Assembly (NCBI RefSeq): GCF_900683735.1
Contig: NZ_LR215979.1
Span: forward strand, 1-64,000
Direction: 5' to 3'
From: Fusobacterium ulcerans ATCC 49185
GTDB lineage: Bacteria > Fusobacteriota > Fusobacteriia > Fusobacteriales > Fusobacteriaceae
DNA: 64,000 nucleotides
Shown: in pieces, positions 24,494 to 33,503 of the stretch
Layout of the letters: each line of letters opens with the position of its first letter
Numbering within the stretch: position 1 is the stretch's first letter
The notes under the pieces: generated by a model
The model's input: the letters and a program-made list of their open reading frames with translations, nothing else
Told to the model about the DNA's origin: nothing
Databases searched by the model: none
Translations under genes and position numbers: made by a program

Positions 24494-25444
24494 ATGAAAA
24501 AAATAGTAACAATTGATGCAGGAACTTCTAATTTAAGAATCAGAATTGTAGAAGGAAAAAATATAATTTTTGAAAGAAAAGAAAATTATGGAGTGAAAAT
24601 TGGAAAAGAAAAATTTGAAAATGAACTATACAAGCTTCTAAAAGAATGTATAAGAGAGAATAGAATAGAAAAAGAAGAAATTGAATGTGTAATTGCTTCT
24701 GGAATGATAACATCATCTTTAGGATTAATGGAAATTGAGCATTTACATGTTCCAGTATCTTTAGAGAAATTTTCGAAGAATATAAAAAAAGTTAAATTCT
24801 TTGAATTTGAAATATACTTGATAACAGGAATAAAAGTAGAGAAAGAATATTTTAAAGATGAACATCTAAAAAGTATAGATGTAATAAGGGGAGAAGAGGT
24901 AGAAGTATTTGGAATACTTGAAGAGATAAAAGTAGAAGAGCCAGTACTTGTAATTCTTCCAGGATCACATAATAAATTTATAGAGATATCTGATGGAAAT
25001 ATAGTTGATCTTCTTACAACTATGAGTGGAGAAATCTATGATGTAATGACAAAATACACTATATTAAAAACTTCTGTAGATGAAAAATTTGCTGATAAAA
25101 TAGAAAAAAAATATTTGTCTTTGGGGAACAAGGCAGGTAGAAAATATGGAATAAATCAAGGTTCGTTTATGTTGAGAGGACTTGATTTATCACAAAAGCT
25201 TACAATAAATGAGAAGTCAAACTATCTTTTAGGATTGGTTTTAAGTGAGGATATAGCTTCTTTAGAAAAGAATGGATATTTAACAAAATATAAAAAAATA
25301 ATAATAGCAGGTGGAAATATAATTGCCAAGGGATTGTTTGAACTTCTTTCAGATATGAACTTAGACAATGATATTCAGGTAATTATATCCTGTGAACTGG
25401 CAACGAGGGGAGCATTAAAAATCTGGGAAGAAAGTAAAAAGTAA
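24494..25444 (+). CDS. dgoK: 2-dehydro-3-deoxygalactonokinase
   Basis: A 316-residue sugar-acid kinase with an ASKHA-like N-terminal phosphate loop, VTIDAGTSNLRIRIV. It contains VIASGMITSSLGLMEIEH and a GSHNKFIEI stretch typical of DgoK. It phosphorylates 2-keto-3-deoxygalactonate for the aldolase encoded just upstream. An ATG at 24485 is also in frame, but AAGGA lies only 1 nt before it and 10 nt before the ATG at 24494, so the latter is used. Confidence 0.9.
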   Translation: MKKIVTIDAGTSNLRIRIVEGKNIIFERKENYGVKIGKEKFENELYKLLKECIRENRIEKEEIECVIASGMITSSLGLMEIEHLHVPVSLEKFSKNIKKVKFFEFEIYLITGIKVEKEYFKDEHLKSIDVIRGEEVEVFGILEEIKVEEPVLVILPGSHNKFIEISDGNIVDLLTTMSGEIYDVMTKYTILKTSVDEKFADKIEKKYLSLGNKAGRKYGINQGSFMLRGLDLSQKLTINEKSNYLLGLVLSEDIASLEKNGYLTKYKKIIIAGGNIIAKGLFELLSDMNLDNDIQVIISCELATRGALKIWEESKK

Positions 25445-25455
25445 GGTGGGATATT

Positions 25456-26202
25456 ATGTTGAATAAGTCGACTTTGAAAACAATGGAAATACTTGAAAAA
25501 ATTTCTAACTCAAAAAATGGAATGACAATAACACAGCTTTCAAAAGAGCTGGAAATTCCAAGAAGCTCTGTAGATGATATAGTAAAAGCTCTAGTTTCCA
25601 AAAAATATCTTTATTGCTCTGATGAAAGTTTGAAACTATACCAACTTGGAAATAAAATATTTGAACTTTCATTAAAAATGAGAGGAAAAAGAGAGGTTCT
25701 GGATATAGTAACACCATTTTTAAAGGAATTAGTTGATGAATTTAATGATACATTATTCTTTGGGTTAAAAGATGAAGATGATGTATTGTATCTTTCAAAA
25801 ATGGAAAGCTCAAAGACTGTAAGGACTACGGCAGTATTAGGAAGCAGAAAATCATTGTACTATACAGGACTTGGAAAGGCTATCTTATCAACTTATTCTG
25901 AAAAAGATTTAGATGAATATATTGCCAGAACTAAATTAGAACCAAAAACTAACTATACAATAGTTGATTCTGAAAAATTGAAGGAAGATATTCTGAAGAC
26001 TAAAAGAAGAGGATATTCAATAGACTACAGAGAAGGAGATGTGGAAGTTTCCTGTGTAGCAGCTCCAATATATCAGGATGGAAAAATATTTGGAGCGATA
26101 AGTTTAGCTGGTTTATATACAACAATAGATGAAGAGGAAACAAAAAGAAGAGGGAAGAAAATAAAAGACACAGCAGAGAAGATATCAGAAATTTTAAATT
26201 AA
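25456..26202 (+). CDS. IclR-family transcriptional regulator of the galactonate operon
   Basis: A 248-residue IclR protein: winged HTH in residues 1-60 (MEILEKISNSKNGMTITQLS, then IPRSSVDDIVKAL) and the GAF-like effector domain with TGLGKAILSTYSE and the RGYSIDYREGDVEVSCVAAPI signature. It lies inside the operon between kinase and TRAP genes, so it is expressed with them. The two palindromes near 23680 and 23802 are its probable sites. E. coli uses a GntR-type DgoR instead. The effector may be galactonate or a keto-deoxy intermediate. Confidence 0.92.
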   Translation: MLNKSTLKTMEILEKISNSKNGMTITQLSKELEIPRSSVDDIVKALVSKKYLYCSDESLKLYQLGNKIFELSLKMRGKREVLDIVTPFLKELVDEFNDTLFFGLKDEDDVLYLSKMESSKTVRTTAVLGSRKSLYYTGLGKAILSTYSEKDLDEYIARTKLEPKTNYTIVDSEKLKEDILKTKRRGYSIDYREGDVEVSCVAAPIYQDGKIFGAISLAGLYTTIDEEETKRRGKKIKDTAEKISEILN

Positions 26203-26222
26203 AGAAATTAGGAGGAGTGAAG

Positions 26223-27194
26223 ATGAAAAGATTTTTAATGGTATGTATGTTTATTGTTTTGTCAACATTGGGATATGCTGAAAAAGTTATGAGAGTAGGG
26301 CTGGGGGTTCCAGAATCACATTTTGAATATAAAGGAATGGAGCTTTTTAAGAAAAATCTTGAAGAAAAAACAAACAAAGAGATAAGAGTAGAACTTTATC
26401 CATCGAATCAAATAGGGGTTGATCAGGAAGTTCTTGAACAAATAAAATTTGGAGCAGCACATATGAATCTGCCTGATCCAGCAGTATTAGGAACATTTGT
26501 AAAAGAATTTCAGTTTTTATCTTTCCCTTTCATATTTGATAGTCAGGAAAAAGCCATGGAAGTATGTAATGGTGAATGGGGACAGGAATTATTAAAGAAA
26601 TTAGAAAAAGCAGGATATGTGGGATTAGGTTTTGGACCTTTTGGTTTTAGACATGTAACAAATAATGCAAGAGAAATAAAAACTTTAGAAGATTTCAAAG
26701 GATTAAAAATCAGAACAATGCAAAATCCTTTACACTTGAGAGTATTTAGAGCTTTAGGAGCAAATCCTACACCAATGCCTTTCAGTGAATTATTCTCTGC
26801 TCTTCAACAAGGAGTTGTTGATGGACAAGAAAATCCAATGATGAATATTTATTCTCAAAAAATTTCTGAAGTTCAAAAATATGGAACAATGACAGGGCAT
26901 GTTTACAGCTGGGTTGTACTAGTAGTGGGAAAAAATTTCTATGATTCATTGACACCAGAACAACAAACTATAATGCAGGAATCTGCTGATATAGCTATAG
27001 CTTATATGGCAGAATCAGTGGCAAAAGATGATGAAACAGCAAGAGAAGAAATGGCAAAAACAGGGTTAGTATTTGTAGAACCTTCTGAAGAGTTTAAAAC
27101 AAAAATAAAAGAGATAGTAGCTCCAATATTAGAAAAAGAAGGAGATAAAATCAATAAAGATATGTATAAAAAACTTAAAGAAGCAACAAAATAA
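26223..27194 (+). CDS. TRAP transporter solute-binding protein (DctP family)
   Basis: A 323-residue periplasmic protein with a signal peptide (MKRFLMVCMFIVLSTLGYA, likely cut before EKV). The DctP landmarks are GLKIRTMQNPLHLRVFRALG, containing the carboxylate-binding Arg, and PFSELFSALQQGVVDGQENP. It captures an organic acid for the DctQM pair. The operon points to D-galactonate or a related sugar acid. The ATG at 26223 follows AGGAGG; a GTG two codons upstream overlaps the ribosome-binding site and is not used. Confidence 0.94.
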   Translation: MKRFLMVCMFIVLSTLGYAEKVMRVGLGVPESHFEYKGMELFKKNLEEKTNKEIRVELYPSNQIGVDQEVLEQIKFGAAHMNLPDPAVLGTFVKEFQFLSFPFIFDSQEKAMEVCNGEWGQELLKKLEKAGYVGLGFGPFGFRHVTNNAREIKTLEDFKGLKIRTMQNPLHLRVFRALGANPTPMPFSELFSALQQGVVDGQENPMMNIYSQKISEVQKYGTMTGHVYSWVVLVVGKNFYDSLTPEQQTIMQESADIAIAYMAESVAKDDETAREEMAKTGLVFVEPSEEFKTKIKEIVAPILEKEGDKINKDMYKKLKEATK

Positions 27195-27218
27195 ATTTTT
27201 GATGAATAGGAGATAAAG

Positions 27219-27683
27219 ATGGGCGAAAGAAAAGAATTTGAGTACTATGTAATAACTGGAGCAATGTTGTTGCTTGTACTTATGGGAGTGCTGCAAATAT
27301 TATTCAGATTTGTTCTCAATTTTTCTTTATCATGGACAGAGGAATTAAGCAGATATTTATTTATCTTAATGGTCTATACTGGAGCTTCATTGGCTCTGAA
27401 AAGAAAAAAACATGTTAGAGTGGAATTGATAGATATTTATGTAAAGAGCAAAATAAAAAAATATATTTTTATATTTAATGATATAGTAATGATTTGGTTG
27501 TTATTGTTAGTAGGATATGCAGGATTGAAAATTTCGATGACAACATATGAGATGGAGCAGTTATCTCCTGCTTTGGGGCTACCTATGTATTTAGTTTATG
27601 GAATAATTCCACTGACTTTCTTATTTGGAGCTTGCAGAGCTTTCCAAGTTTTGATTGCTGAAATCAAAGGAGGGAAAGAATAA
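27219..27683 (+). CDS. TRAP transporter small membrane subunit (DctQ family)
   Basis: A 154-residue inner-membrane protein with four hydrophobic segments. The family pattern is FVLNFSLSWTEELSRYLFILMVYTG split by a trypical WTEE motif and ASLALKRKKHVRV. It pairs with DctM at 27686, 2 bases after its stop, to import the ligand of the DctP protein with sodium. AGGAG lies before the ATG. Confidence 0.93.
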   Translation: MGERKEFEYYVITGAMLLLVLMGVLQILFRFVLNFSLSWTEELSRYLFILMVYTGASLALKRKKHVRVELIDIYVKSKIKKYIFIFNDIVMIWLLLLVGYAGLKISMTTYEMEQLSPALGLPMYLVYGIIPLTFLFGACRAFQVLIAEIKGGKE

Positions 27684-27685
27684 AA

Positions 27686-28969
27686 ATGCAGATATTTATG
27701 ATAATGATGATGGTATTTATAATTGCCATATTTATAGGAATTCCTATTGCATACTGTATAGGTATTTCTGGGTTGGTAGGATTGTTTATTAGTGGAATAA
27801 GTGTAGAATTTGTAGCCAAAACAGTTTTTACAGGATTGGATAGTTATACATTTCTAGCTATACCAATGTTTATCCTTGCAGGACTGATAATGGAAAAAGG
27901 GGGAATATCTAATAGGCTGATAAAGCTTGCCACTTCATTAGTAGGAAATGTTTATGGAGGGTTGGGAATAATAACAGTTATAGCTTGTTTCTTCTTTGCT
28001 GCTATTTCAGGATCTTCTCCAGCAACAGTTGCAGCTATTGGAGCAATGATGATTCCAGCTATGAAGGAAGAAGGATATGATACAGCATTTGCAGGAGCTT
28101 TAACAGCAGCTTCTGGTTCTATGGGAGTATTGGTTCCTCCATCAGTTACAATGATAATATATGCAATTACAGCAGAGGTGTCAATAGGGGAATTATTTCT
28201 TGCAGGATTTGTACCAGGAGCACTTTTGACAGTATGTCTGATAGTTACAGTGTATATAATAGCTAAAAAGAATAATTACAGAAGTAAAAAAGTTGAAAGA
28301 TTATCAGGTAAAGATTTTCTTAAAGCAGTTTGGGATGCTAAGTGGTCAATGCTGATTCCTTTTATAATTCTTGGAGGAATTTATAGTGGAATATTCACAG
28401 CAACTGAATCTGCAATTGTAGCAGTTGTTTATGCTTTAGTAATAAGTATATTTGTTCATAAGGAGTTAAAATTCTCACAAGTACCTGGTATAGTAGCACA
28501 AGCAGCTTTGACAACATCTACTGTAGTAATAATTTTAGGGTTTGCAATTGCATTTGCAAGATATTTAACAATGGCACAAATTCCACAGGAGTTTGCAAAA
28601 GAAATATTGAGATTAACAAATAATGTATATGTAATATATCTAATGTTTATAGCTTTAGCATTTGTAGCTGGAACTTTTATGGCAATAGAAGCACAAATTT
28701 TAATTTTTACACCAATGTTTCTTCCTATTTTGAAAAACTTAGGAGTAGATCCAATACATTTTGGAATAATCTTTATAATTTCAGCACAGATAGGATTCTT
28801 AACACCACCAGTTGGAGTAAATCTATTTGTTGCACAAGGAATATCGAATTGTTCAATAGTAGAGCTTTCTAAGAGGATACTGCCATTCTTGGCTGCAATG
28901 ACTTTTGCACAAATGGTACTGTTGATATTCCCAGATATTGTAATGTGTTTGCCTAGACTGTTTTTTTAA
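27686..28969 (+). CDS. TRAP transporter large permease subunit (DctM family)
   Basis: A 427-residue permease of the expected size with about eleven to thirteen membrane segments. Landmarks are FLAIPMFILAGLIMEKGGIS, ISGSSPATVAAIGAMMIPAM (the first hairpin region) and GFLTPPVGVNLFVAQGIS (the second). It forms the sodium-driven channel with DctQ. The two genes are nearly adjacent, as normal for TRAP operons. Confidence 0.95.
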   Translation: MQIFMIMMMVFIIAIFIGIPIAYCIGISGLVGLFISGISVEFVAKTVFTGLDSYTFLAIPMFILAGLIMEKGGISNRLIKLATSLVGNVYGGLGIITVIACFFFAAISGSSPATVAAIGAMMIPAMKEEGYDTAFAGALTAASGSMGVLVPPSVTMIIYAITAEVSIGELFLAGFVPGALLTVCLIVTVYIIAKKNNYRSKKVERLSGKDFLKAVWDAKWSMLIPFIILGGIYSGIFTATESAIVAVVYALVISIFVHKELKFSQVPGIVAQAALTTSTVVIILGFAIAFARYLTMAQIPQEFAKEILRLTNNVYVIYLMFIALAFVAGTFMAIEAQILIFTPMFLPILKNLGVDPIHFGIIFIISAQIGFLTPPVGVNLFVAQGISNCSIVELSKRILPFLAAMTFAQMVLLIFPDIVMCLPRLFF

Positions 28970-28985
28970 GGAGATGAAATAGAAA

Positions 28986-30137
28986 ATGGAAATAACAAAG
29001 TATGAATTATTTGAAATCCCACCAAGATGGCTATTTTTAAAGATAGAAACTGACACAGGATTAGTTGGATGGGGAGAACCAGTAGTAGAGGGAAGAGCAA
29101 GTACTGTAAAAGGTGCAGTAAAAGAATTAATGGATAACTATATGATCGGAAAAAATCCACTGGCAATAGAAGATCACTGGAATGTATTATACAGAGGGGG
29201 ATTTTATAGAGGAGGAGCTATTATGATGAGTGCCCTTGCTGGAATAGATCAAGCCCTTTGGGATATAAAAGGAAAATATTTAAATCAGCCAGTGTATGAA
29301 TTAATGGGTGGAAAATGCAGAGATAAAATGAAGGTTTATTCTTGGATAGGTGGAGATAGGCCCAATGATGTAGCAGCAGCAGCTAAAGAAAAGCAGGAAC
29401 AAGGATTTACAGCAATAAAAATGAATGCTACAGAGGAATTACAATTTATTGATTCATATGAAAAAATAGATGCTGTATTAGAAAGAGTAGCTGCTATAAG
29501 AAAGGCAACTGGAAAATATTTTGGTATTGCTGTAGATTTTCATGGAAGAGTACATAAACCAATGGCTAAAATATTAGCTAAGAAATTGGAAGAATATGAC
29601 TTAATGTTTATTGAAGAACCAGTTTTATGTGAGAATAAAAAATCTTTTAGAGATATTGCCAATGCTACTTCTATTCCAATAGCAACAGGAGAAAGACTAT
29701 TCTCAAGATGGGATTTTAAAGATATATTATCTAGTGGATATGTAGATATAATACAGCCAGATTTATCACATGCTGGAGGAATTACAGAAGTTAAAAAGAT
29801 TGCTTCAATGGCAGAGGCATATGATATAGCAGTAGCTCCACATTGTCCATTAGGGCCAATAGCACTTGCTGCTTGTCTTCATTTAGATGCTACAACATAT
29901 AATGCTGTAATTCAAGAACAAAGTATGGGTATACACTATAATAAAGGTAAGGATGTTTTAGACTATGTAAAAAATAAAGAAGATTTTAAATTTACAGAAG
30001 GATATGTAAATATTTGCTCAAAAGCAGGATTAGGAGTAGATGTTAATGAAGAACTTGTAAGAGAACTTTCAAAAGTTCCTCATAACTGGAAAAATCCTAT
30101 ATGGAGACATAAAGATGGATCATTTGCTGAATGGTAA
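28986..30137 (+). CDS. dgoD: D-galactonate dehydratase
   Basis: A 383-residue enolase-superfamily enzyme that dehydrates D-galactonate to 2-keto-3-deoxygalactonate. It matches E. coli DgoD closely from memory: [71 protein letters not shown] and [13 protein letters not shown]. The metal ligands Asp (DFHGR), Glu (FIEEP) and Glu (ATGERLF) and the catalytic His in APHCPLGP are visible. It is the last gene of the operon and carries its entry reaction. Confidence 0.96.
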   Translation: MEITKYELFEIPPRWLFLKIETDTGLVGWGEPVVEGRASTVKGAVKELMDNYMIGKNPLAIEDHWNVLYRGGFYRGGAIMMSALAGIDQALWDIKGKYLNQPVYELMGGKCRDKMKVYSWIGGDRPNDVAAAAKEKQEQGFTAIKMNATEELQFIDSYEKIDAVLERVAAIRKATGKYFGIAVDFHGRVHKPMAKILAKKLEEYDLMFIEEPVLCENKKSFRDIANATSIPIATGERLFSRWDFKDILSSGYVDIIQPDLSHAGGITEVKKIASMAEAYDIAVAPHCPLGPIALAACLHLDATTYNAVIQEQSMGIHYNKGKDVLDYVKNKEDFKFTEGYVNICSKAGLGVDVNEELVRELSKVPHNWKNPIWRHKDGSFAEW

Positions 30138-30142
30138 AAAGA

Positions 30143-30172
30143 AAAAGATAGGTGGATTTTCACCTATCTTTT
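30143..30172. terminator. Bidirectional terminator between dgoD and the lipoprotein gene
   Basis: AAAAGATAGGTG (30143-30154) pairs with CACCTATCTTTT (30161-30172). A-run and T-run flanks let it work on both strands. Confidence 0.9.
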
Positions 30173-30183
30173 TGCATTTATCT

Positions 30184-30714
30184 TTATATATCCAGTATTA
30201 TTTTATTCAAAACTTCTAAAGGTGACAGATCACGAAACTCATCTCTCAGCTTTTTTTCTTTTGCTTCTATTTCCTCTTTTTCTTCTGGAGTAAGAGCATT
30301 AGGGTCATACTCTGGAGGAGCCATATATTTTCTTATACTATATTTTGATACTATCCTGTCAACAGGATCAAAATATATTGTAAGAATAGTTTCTTCCAGT
30401 TCATCTTCTTTTTTCAATATTTTTTCAGGCAGAAGTTTTTTTAATATTTCTTTGTGTTCTTCAGTATTTTTTAAGTAATAGCTTCCATTGTGGTAAGTTA
30501 TGCCATAGAATCTATTTTTTTTGGAAATAACGAAATCAGGTTTTCCAAAGAATTCCCTCATTTCTTTTTCAGTAGACCTGTATGGAATTATCACAGGGTT
30601 AAGAGATCTCTCAACATGAAAGACAAGCATTTTTTCTGTGATAGAAGAGCACCCAGTTAAGAAAATAATACAGATAATAGTGTATAGAAGTCTGGGAACT
30701 TTATTCAGTTTCAA
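30184..30714 (-). CDS. Lipoprotein of unknown function
   Basis: A 176-residue protein starting at TTG after AAGGAGG. It has a lipoprotein signal (basic start, hydrophobic core, lipobox FLTGC with Cys22). Residues 45-60 (STEKEMREFFGKPDFV) recall the helix-turn motif of BamE/SmpA-like proteins, but the resemblance is slight. The C-terminal 35 residues are acidic and coiled-coil-like (EEKEEIEAKEKKLRDEFRD). Monocistronic. A peripheral envelope lipoprotein is all that can be said. Confidence 0.78.
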   Translation of the reverse strand: MKLNKVPRLLYTIICIIFLTGCSSITEKMLVFHVERSLNPVIIPYRSTEKEMREFFGKPDFVISKKNRFYGITYHNGSYYLKNTEEHKEILKKLLPEKILKKEDELEETILTIYFDPVDRIVSKYSIRKYMAPPEYDPNALTPEEKEEIEAKEKKLRDEFRDLSPLEVLNKIILDI

Positions 30715-30916
30715 GGGAATATCCTCCTTAAATTTTTATATAATCATCTATGAAGATTATAGCATAAAATTATGGCTTTTTTAGAAAATTTTAAAATAAA
30801 AAATACAAAAAAGAGAAATAAATATGGTATCATAATTAATAAGGTTAAGACAATAAAATTGGGGGATAAATCAAGTAAAATTAGAGGTAATATGAATAAA
30901 TCAGGGGGAAACTGAT

Positions 30917-32431
30917 ATGAGGGAGAGAGATAGTTTAGAAAAAATATGGAAGGATATAGAAAAAGTATTTTTAAAAGCTATGGAAAAAGATGAAACAGTA
31001 AAAGAAAAATATGATTTTATCTGCAGAGAATATCAGAAATTTCTTAGTAATTACTTTGATTTTAAAGAGATAGCAGATAACCTTTTTGATGGTATTTATA
31101 TTTCTGATGGAGAAGGGAAAACTCTCTTTATAAATGAAGCTTATACAAGGATAACTGGAATAACTAAAGAAGAGATAATTGGAAAAAATGTAAGAGATAT
31201 CTTGGCAAAGGGAGATATTTATAAAGGAGCAGTAACTTTAGATGTAATAAAGGAAAAAAAACGAATCAATAATATTGGAAAAATAGTCAAGCTGGATAAA
31301 GATGTGTTGGTAACTGGGAGTCCGATATTTGATAAATATGGAAATGTGGAACTTGTTGTTATAAACAACAGGGATATAAGTGAATTAAAGGAACTGGAGA
31401 ATAAGATTGAAAAATTGAAAAAAACCTCTTTGAAAGTAGATGAGGAGATAAAATTTTTAAGAAGCAGGCAAATGTCCAATAGAAAACTTGTATATAAAAG
31501 CGAAAAAATGAATTCTATATTTACTTTGATAAATACAATAGCTCCAACAGATGTAACAGTTTTGATAACTGGAGAATCGGGAACAGGGAAGGAATTAGTA
31601 GCAGATGAGATTTTTTATAAAAGTTTTAGGAAAGACAAGCCTTTTATTAAAGTGAATTGTGCTGCTATTCCAAGTGAATTATTAGAAGCGGAATTGTTTG
31701 GATATGAAGGGGGAGCATTCACAGATTCTAAGAAAAGTGGAAAAATAGGAATGTTTGAATTGGCAAATGAAGGGACTATTCTATTGGATGAAATAGGAGA
31801 TATGCCTATAAAATTACAGACTAAGCTTCTAAGAGTGCTACAGCAGAAAGAAATTATGAAACTGGGAGGAACACAGCCTATAAAACTAAATATAAGGATT
31901 ATAGCTTCTACTAACCAAAATTTAAAAGAGCAGATAAAAAATGGAAAATTTAGGGAAGACTTGTTCTATAGATTGAATGTAGTTCCAATAGATATAGAGC
32001 CTTTAAGAAAAAGAAAAGAAGATATACCAGAACTAATATTTGAATTTTTAAATATATTCAATAAAAAATATAATAAAAATACCAAAATAGATAAAGAGGC
32101 TATAGAGCTTCTTGTAAAATATAAATGGCCTGGAAATATCAGAGAATTAGAAAATTTTCTTGAAAGAATGGTAGTAATAAATACAACAGGAATAATTACT
32201 GTGAGAGAAGTAGCTCCAATGATAGATAGTGATGATTTCTTTATGGAAGTAAGTGATTATGATTTGAAAAAAGCAGTATCTTATCTGGAGAAAAGGATGA
32301 TAAGCAAAGCTTTAAAAAACTTTGGGTCAACAAGAAAAGCGGCTAAGCATTTAGGAATTGATCAATCAACAGTAGTTAAAAAATGTAAAAGTTTGGAAAT
32401 AGATATTCTTAGACTGAAAGAGTATGAGTGA
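30917..32431 (+). CDS. Sigma-54-type enhancer-binding regulator (PAS, AAA+, Fis HTH)
   Basis: A 504-residue activator. A PAS domain spans about residues 48-160 (NLFDGIYISDGEGKTLFINEAY split, GITKEEIIGKN), AAA+ about 190-420 (Walker A GESGTGKELVA, Walker B ILLDEIGD), and a Fis-type HTH ends the protein (GSTRKAAKHLGIDQSTVVKK). The sigma-54 contact loop, normally GAFTGA, reads GAFTDS at residues 266-271. A -24/-12 promoter lies 177 bases downstream before the kce operon, its presumed target. The HTH resembles that of TyrR. The PAS ligand is unknown. Confidence 0.9.
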   Translation: MRERDSLEKIWKDIEKVFLKAMEKDETVKEKYDFICREYQKFLSNYFDFKEIADNLFDGIYISDGEGKTLFINEAYTRITGITKEEIIGKNVRDILAKGDIYKGAVTLDVIKEKKRINNIGKIVKLDKDVLVTGSPIFDKYGNVELVVINNRDISELKELENKIEKLKKTSLKVDEEIKFLRSRQMSNRKLVYKSEKMNSIFTLINTIAPTDVTVLITGESGTGKELVADEIFYKSFRKDKPFIKVNCAAIPSELLEAELFGYEGGAFTDSKKSGKIGMFELANEGTILLDEIGDMPIKLQTKLLRVLQQKEIMKLGGTQPIKLNIRIIASTNQNLKEQIKNGKFREDLFYRLNVVPIDIEPLRKRKEDIPELIFEFLNIFNKKYNKNTKIDKEAIELLVKYKWPGNIRELENFLERMVVINTTGIITVREVAPMIDSDDFFMEVSDYDLKKAVSYLEKRMISKALKNFGSTRKAAKHLGIDQSTVVKKCKSLEIDILRLKEYE

Positions 32432-32444
32432 TGAAATTTGGAAT

Positions 32445-32478
32445 AGGTCAGATGAAAAAATTCATCTGACCTGTTTTT
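32445..32478 (+). terminator. Intrinsic terminator of the enhancer-binding regulator
   Basis: AGGTCAGATGAA (32445-32456) pairs perfectly with TTCATCTGACCT (32461-32472), then GTTTTT. Confidence 0.92.
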
Positions 32479-32527
32479 CTTTATTTTAGAGTTAAAAGTA
32501 TAAAATTTCATATTTTTAAAATAAAAT

Positions 32528-32543
32528 GATGAAAATAATCATC
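32528..32543. promoter_or_regulatory. Inverted repeat GATGA-N6-TCATC, candidate enhancer site
   Basis: An inverted repeat about 100 bases upstream of the predicted sigma-54 start, the usual distance for an enhancer-binding protein. No second copy was recognised, so the call is tentative. Confidence 0.4.
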
Positions 32544-32607
32544 TATAATAAAAATGCACTTTTTTATAAACTTTGAATAAATCATAGTTTCTTAATTTGA
32601 GAAAAGA

Positions 32608-32623
32608 TGGCATAGAATTTGCT
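32608..32623 (+). promoter_or_regulatory. Sigma-54 (-24/-12) promoter of the kce operon
   Basis: TGGCAT-N5-TTGCT, with the invariant GG (32609-32610) and GC (32621-32622) separated by 10 bases, matches the RpoN consensus TGGCAC-N5-TTGCW with one change. Predicted start near 32635, 36 bases before kce. It implies that the organism has sigma-54; rpoN itself is not in the window. Confidence 0.8.
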
Positions 32624-32670
32624 TTATTAATTTGTACTAACAATAAAATATAAATGGAGGGTGAATTAAT

Positions 32671-33501
32671 ATGAGTAAAATAATAATAACAGTAGCTCCA
32701 ACAGGAGCTTGGCCATCTAAAAAAGATAATCCCAATATACCTTTAACACCTGAAGAAATTGCAAATGATGTATATGAGTGTTATAAGGCAGGAGCTTCTG
32801 TAGCGCATCTTCATATGAGAGATGATATGGGGAAAGGAACTATGGATACTAAGAAATTTGAAGAAACAGTTAAACTTATAAAAGAAAGATGTGATATAGT
32901 TATTAATCTAACAACTTCAGGGGATTTAAATGCCACTGATGAAACTAGACAGGCACATTTAAAATCAATAAAACCTGATCTTGCTTCTTATGACTGTGGT
33001 TCTATGAACTGGATGCATAATAGTTTATTTATCAATCATCCTAAATTTTTAGAAGAATTAGGATATACAATGCAGGAAAATAATGTCAAACCAGAAATTG
33101 AAATTTTTGATGCGGGAATGATATACAATTCATTGTATTATATAAAGAAAGGAGTTTTAAAAGAACCAGTACATTATCAATTTGTATTGGGAGCTGCAGG
33201 GGGAACAGCTGCAACTGTTGAAAATTTGGTTTATTTAAAAAGTTTAATACCAGAGGGAAGTACTTGGTCAGCATTGGGAATTGGAAGAGGACATATACCT
33301 ATTCTAATGACAGCTATTGCCATGGGAGGACATGTGCGTGTAGGAATGGAGGATAATGTATATTATGGACCAGGAGAATTAGCTGTTTCAAATGCTCAGC
33401 TTGTAGAAAGAGCAGCCAGACTGATTAAAAATTCTATGAATGAAGTAGCAACTCCAGCTGAAGCTAGAGAGATTTTAGGTTTGAAAAATGGAGTTGAGTA
33501 A
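32671..33501 (+). CDS. Beta-keto-acid cleavage enzyme (BKACE/DUF849, Kce family)
   Basis: A 276-residue TIM-barrel enzyme of the family that includes 3-keto-5-aminohexanoate cleavage enzyme. These react a beta-keto acid with acetyl-CoA to give acetoacetate and a new acyl-CoA. Zinc ligands His46 and His48 lie in VAHLHMRDD, and GGHVRVGMEDN holds the third His and active-site Arg/Asp. At position 14, where lysine-pathway Kce has a Glu that contacts the substrate amino group, this protein has Trp (PTGAWPSK), so a different beta-keto acid is likely. First gene of a three-gene operon. Confidence 0.9.
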   Translation: MSKIIITVAPTGAWPSKKDNPNIPLTPEEIANDVYECYKAGASVAHLHMRDDMGKGTMDTKKFEETVKLIKERCDIVINLTTSGDLNATDETRQAHLKSIKPDLASYDCGSMNWMHNSLFINHPKFLEELGYTMQENNVKPEIEIFDAGMIYNSLYYIKKGVLKEPVHYQFVLGAAGGTAATVENLVYLKSLIPEGSTWSALGIGRGHIPILMTAIAMGGHVRVGMEDNVYYGPGELAVSNAQLVERAARLIKNSMNEVATPAEAREILGLKNGVE

Positions 33502-33503
33502 TT

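Noticed and set aside
30152-30478. Open frame on the plus strand opposite the lipoprotein gene
   Set aside because: It begins inside the bidirectional terminator and is antisense to a gene with a clear signal peptide, lipobox and ribosome-binding site.
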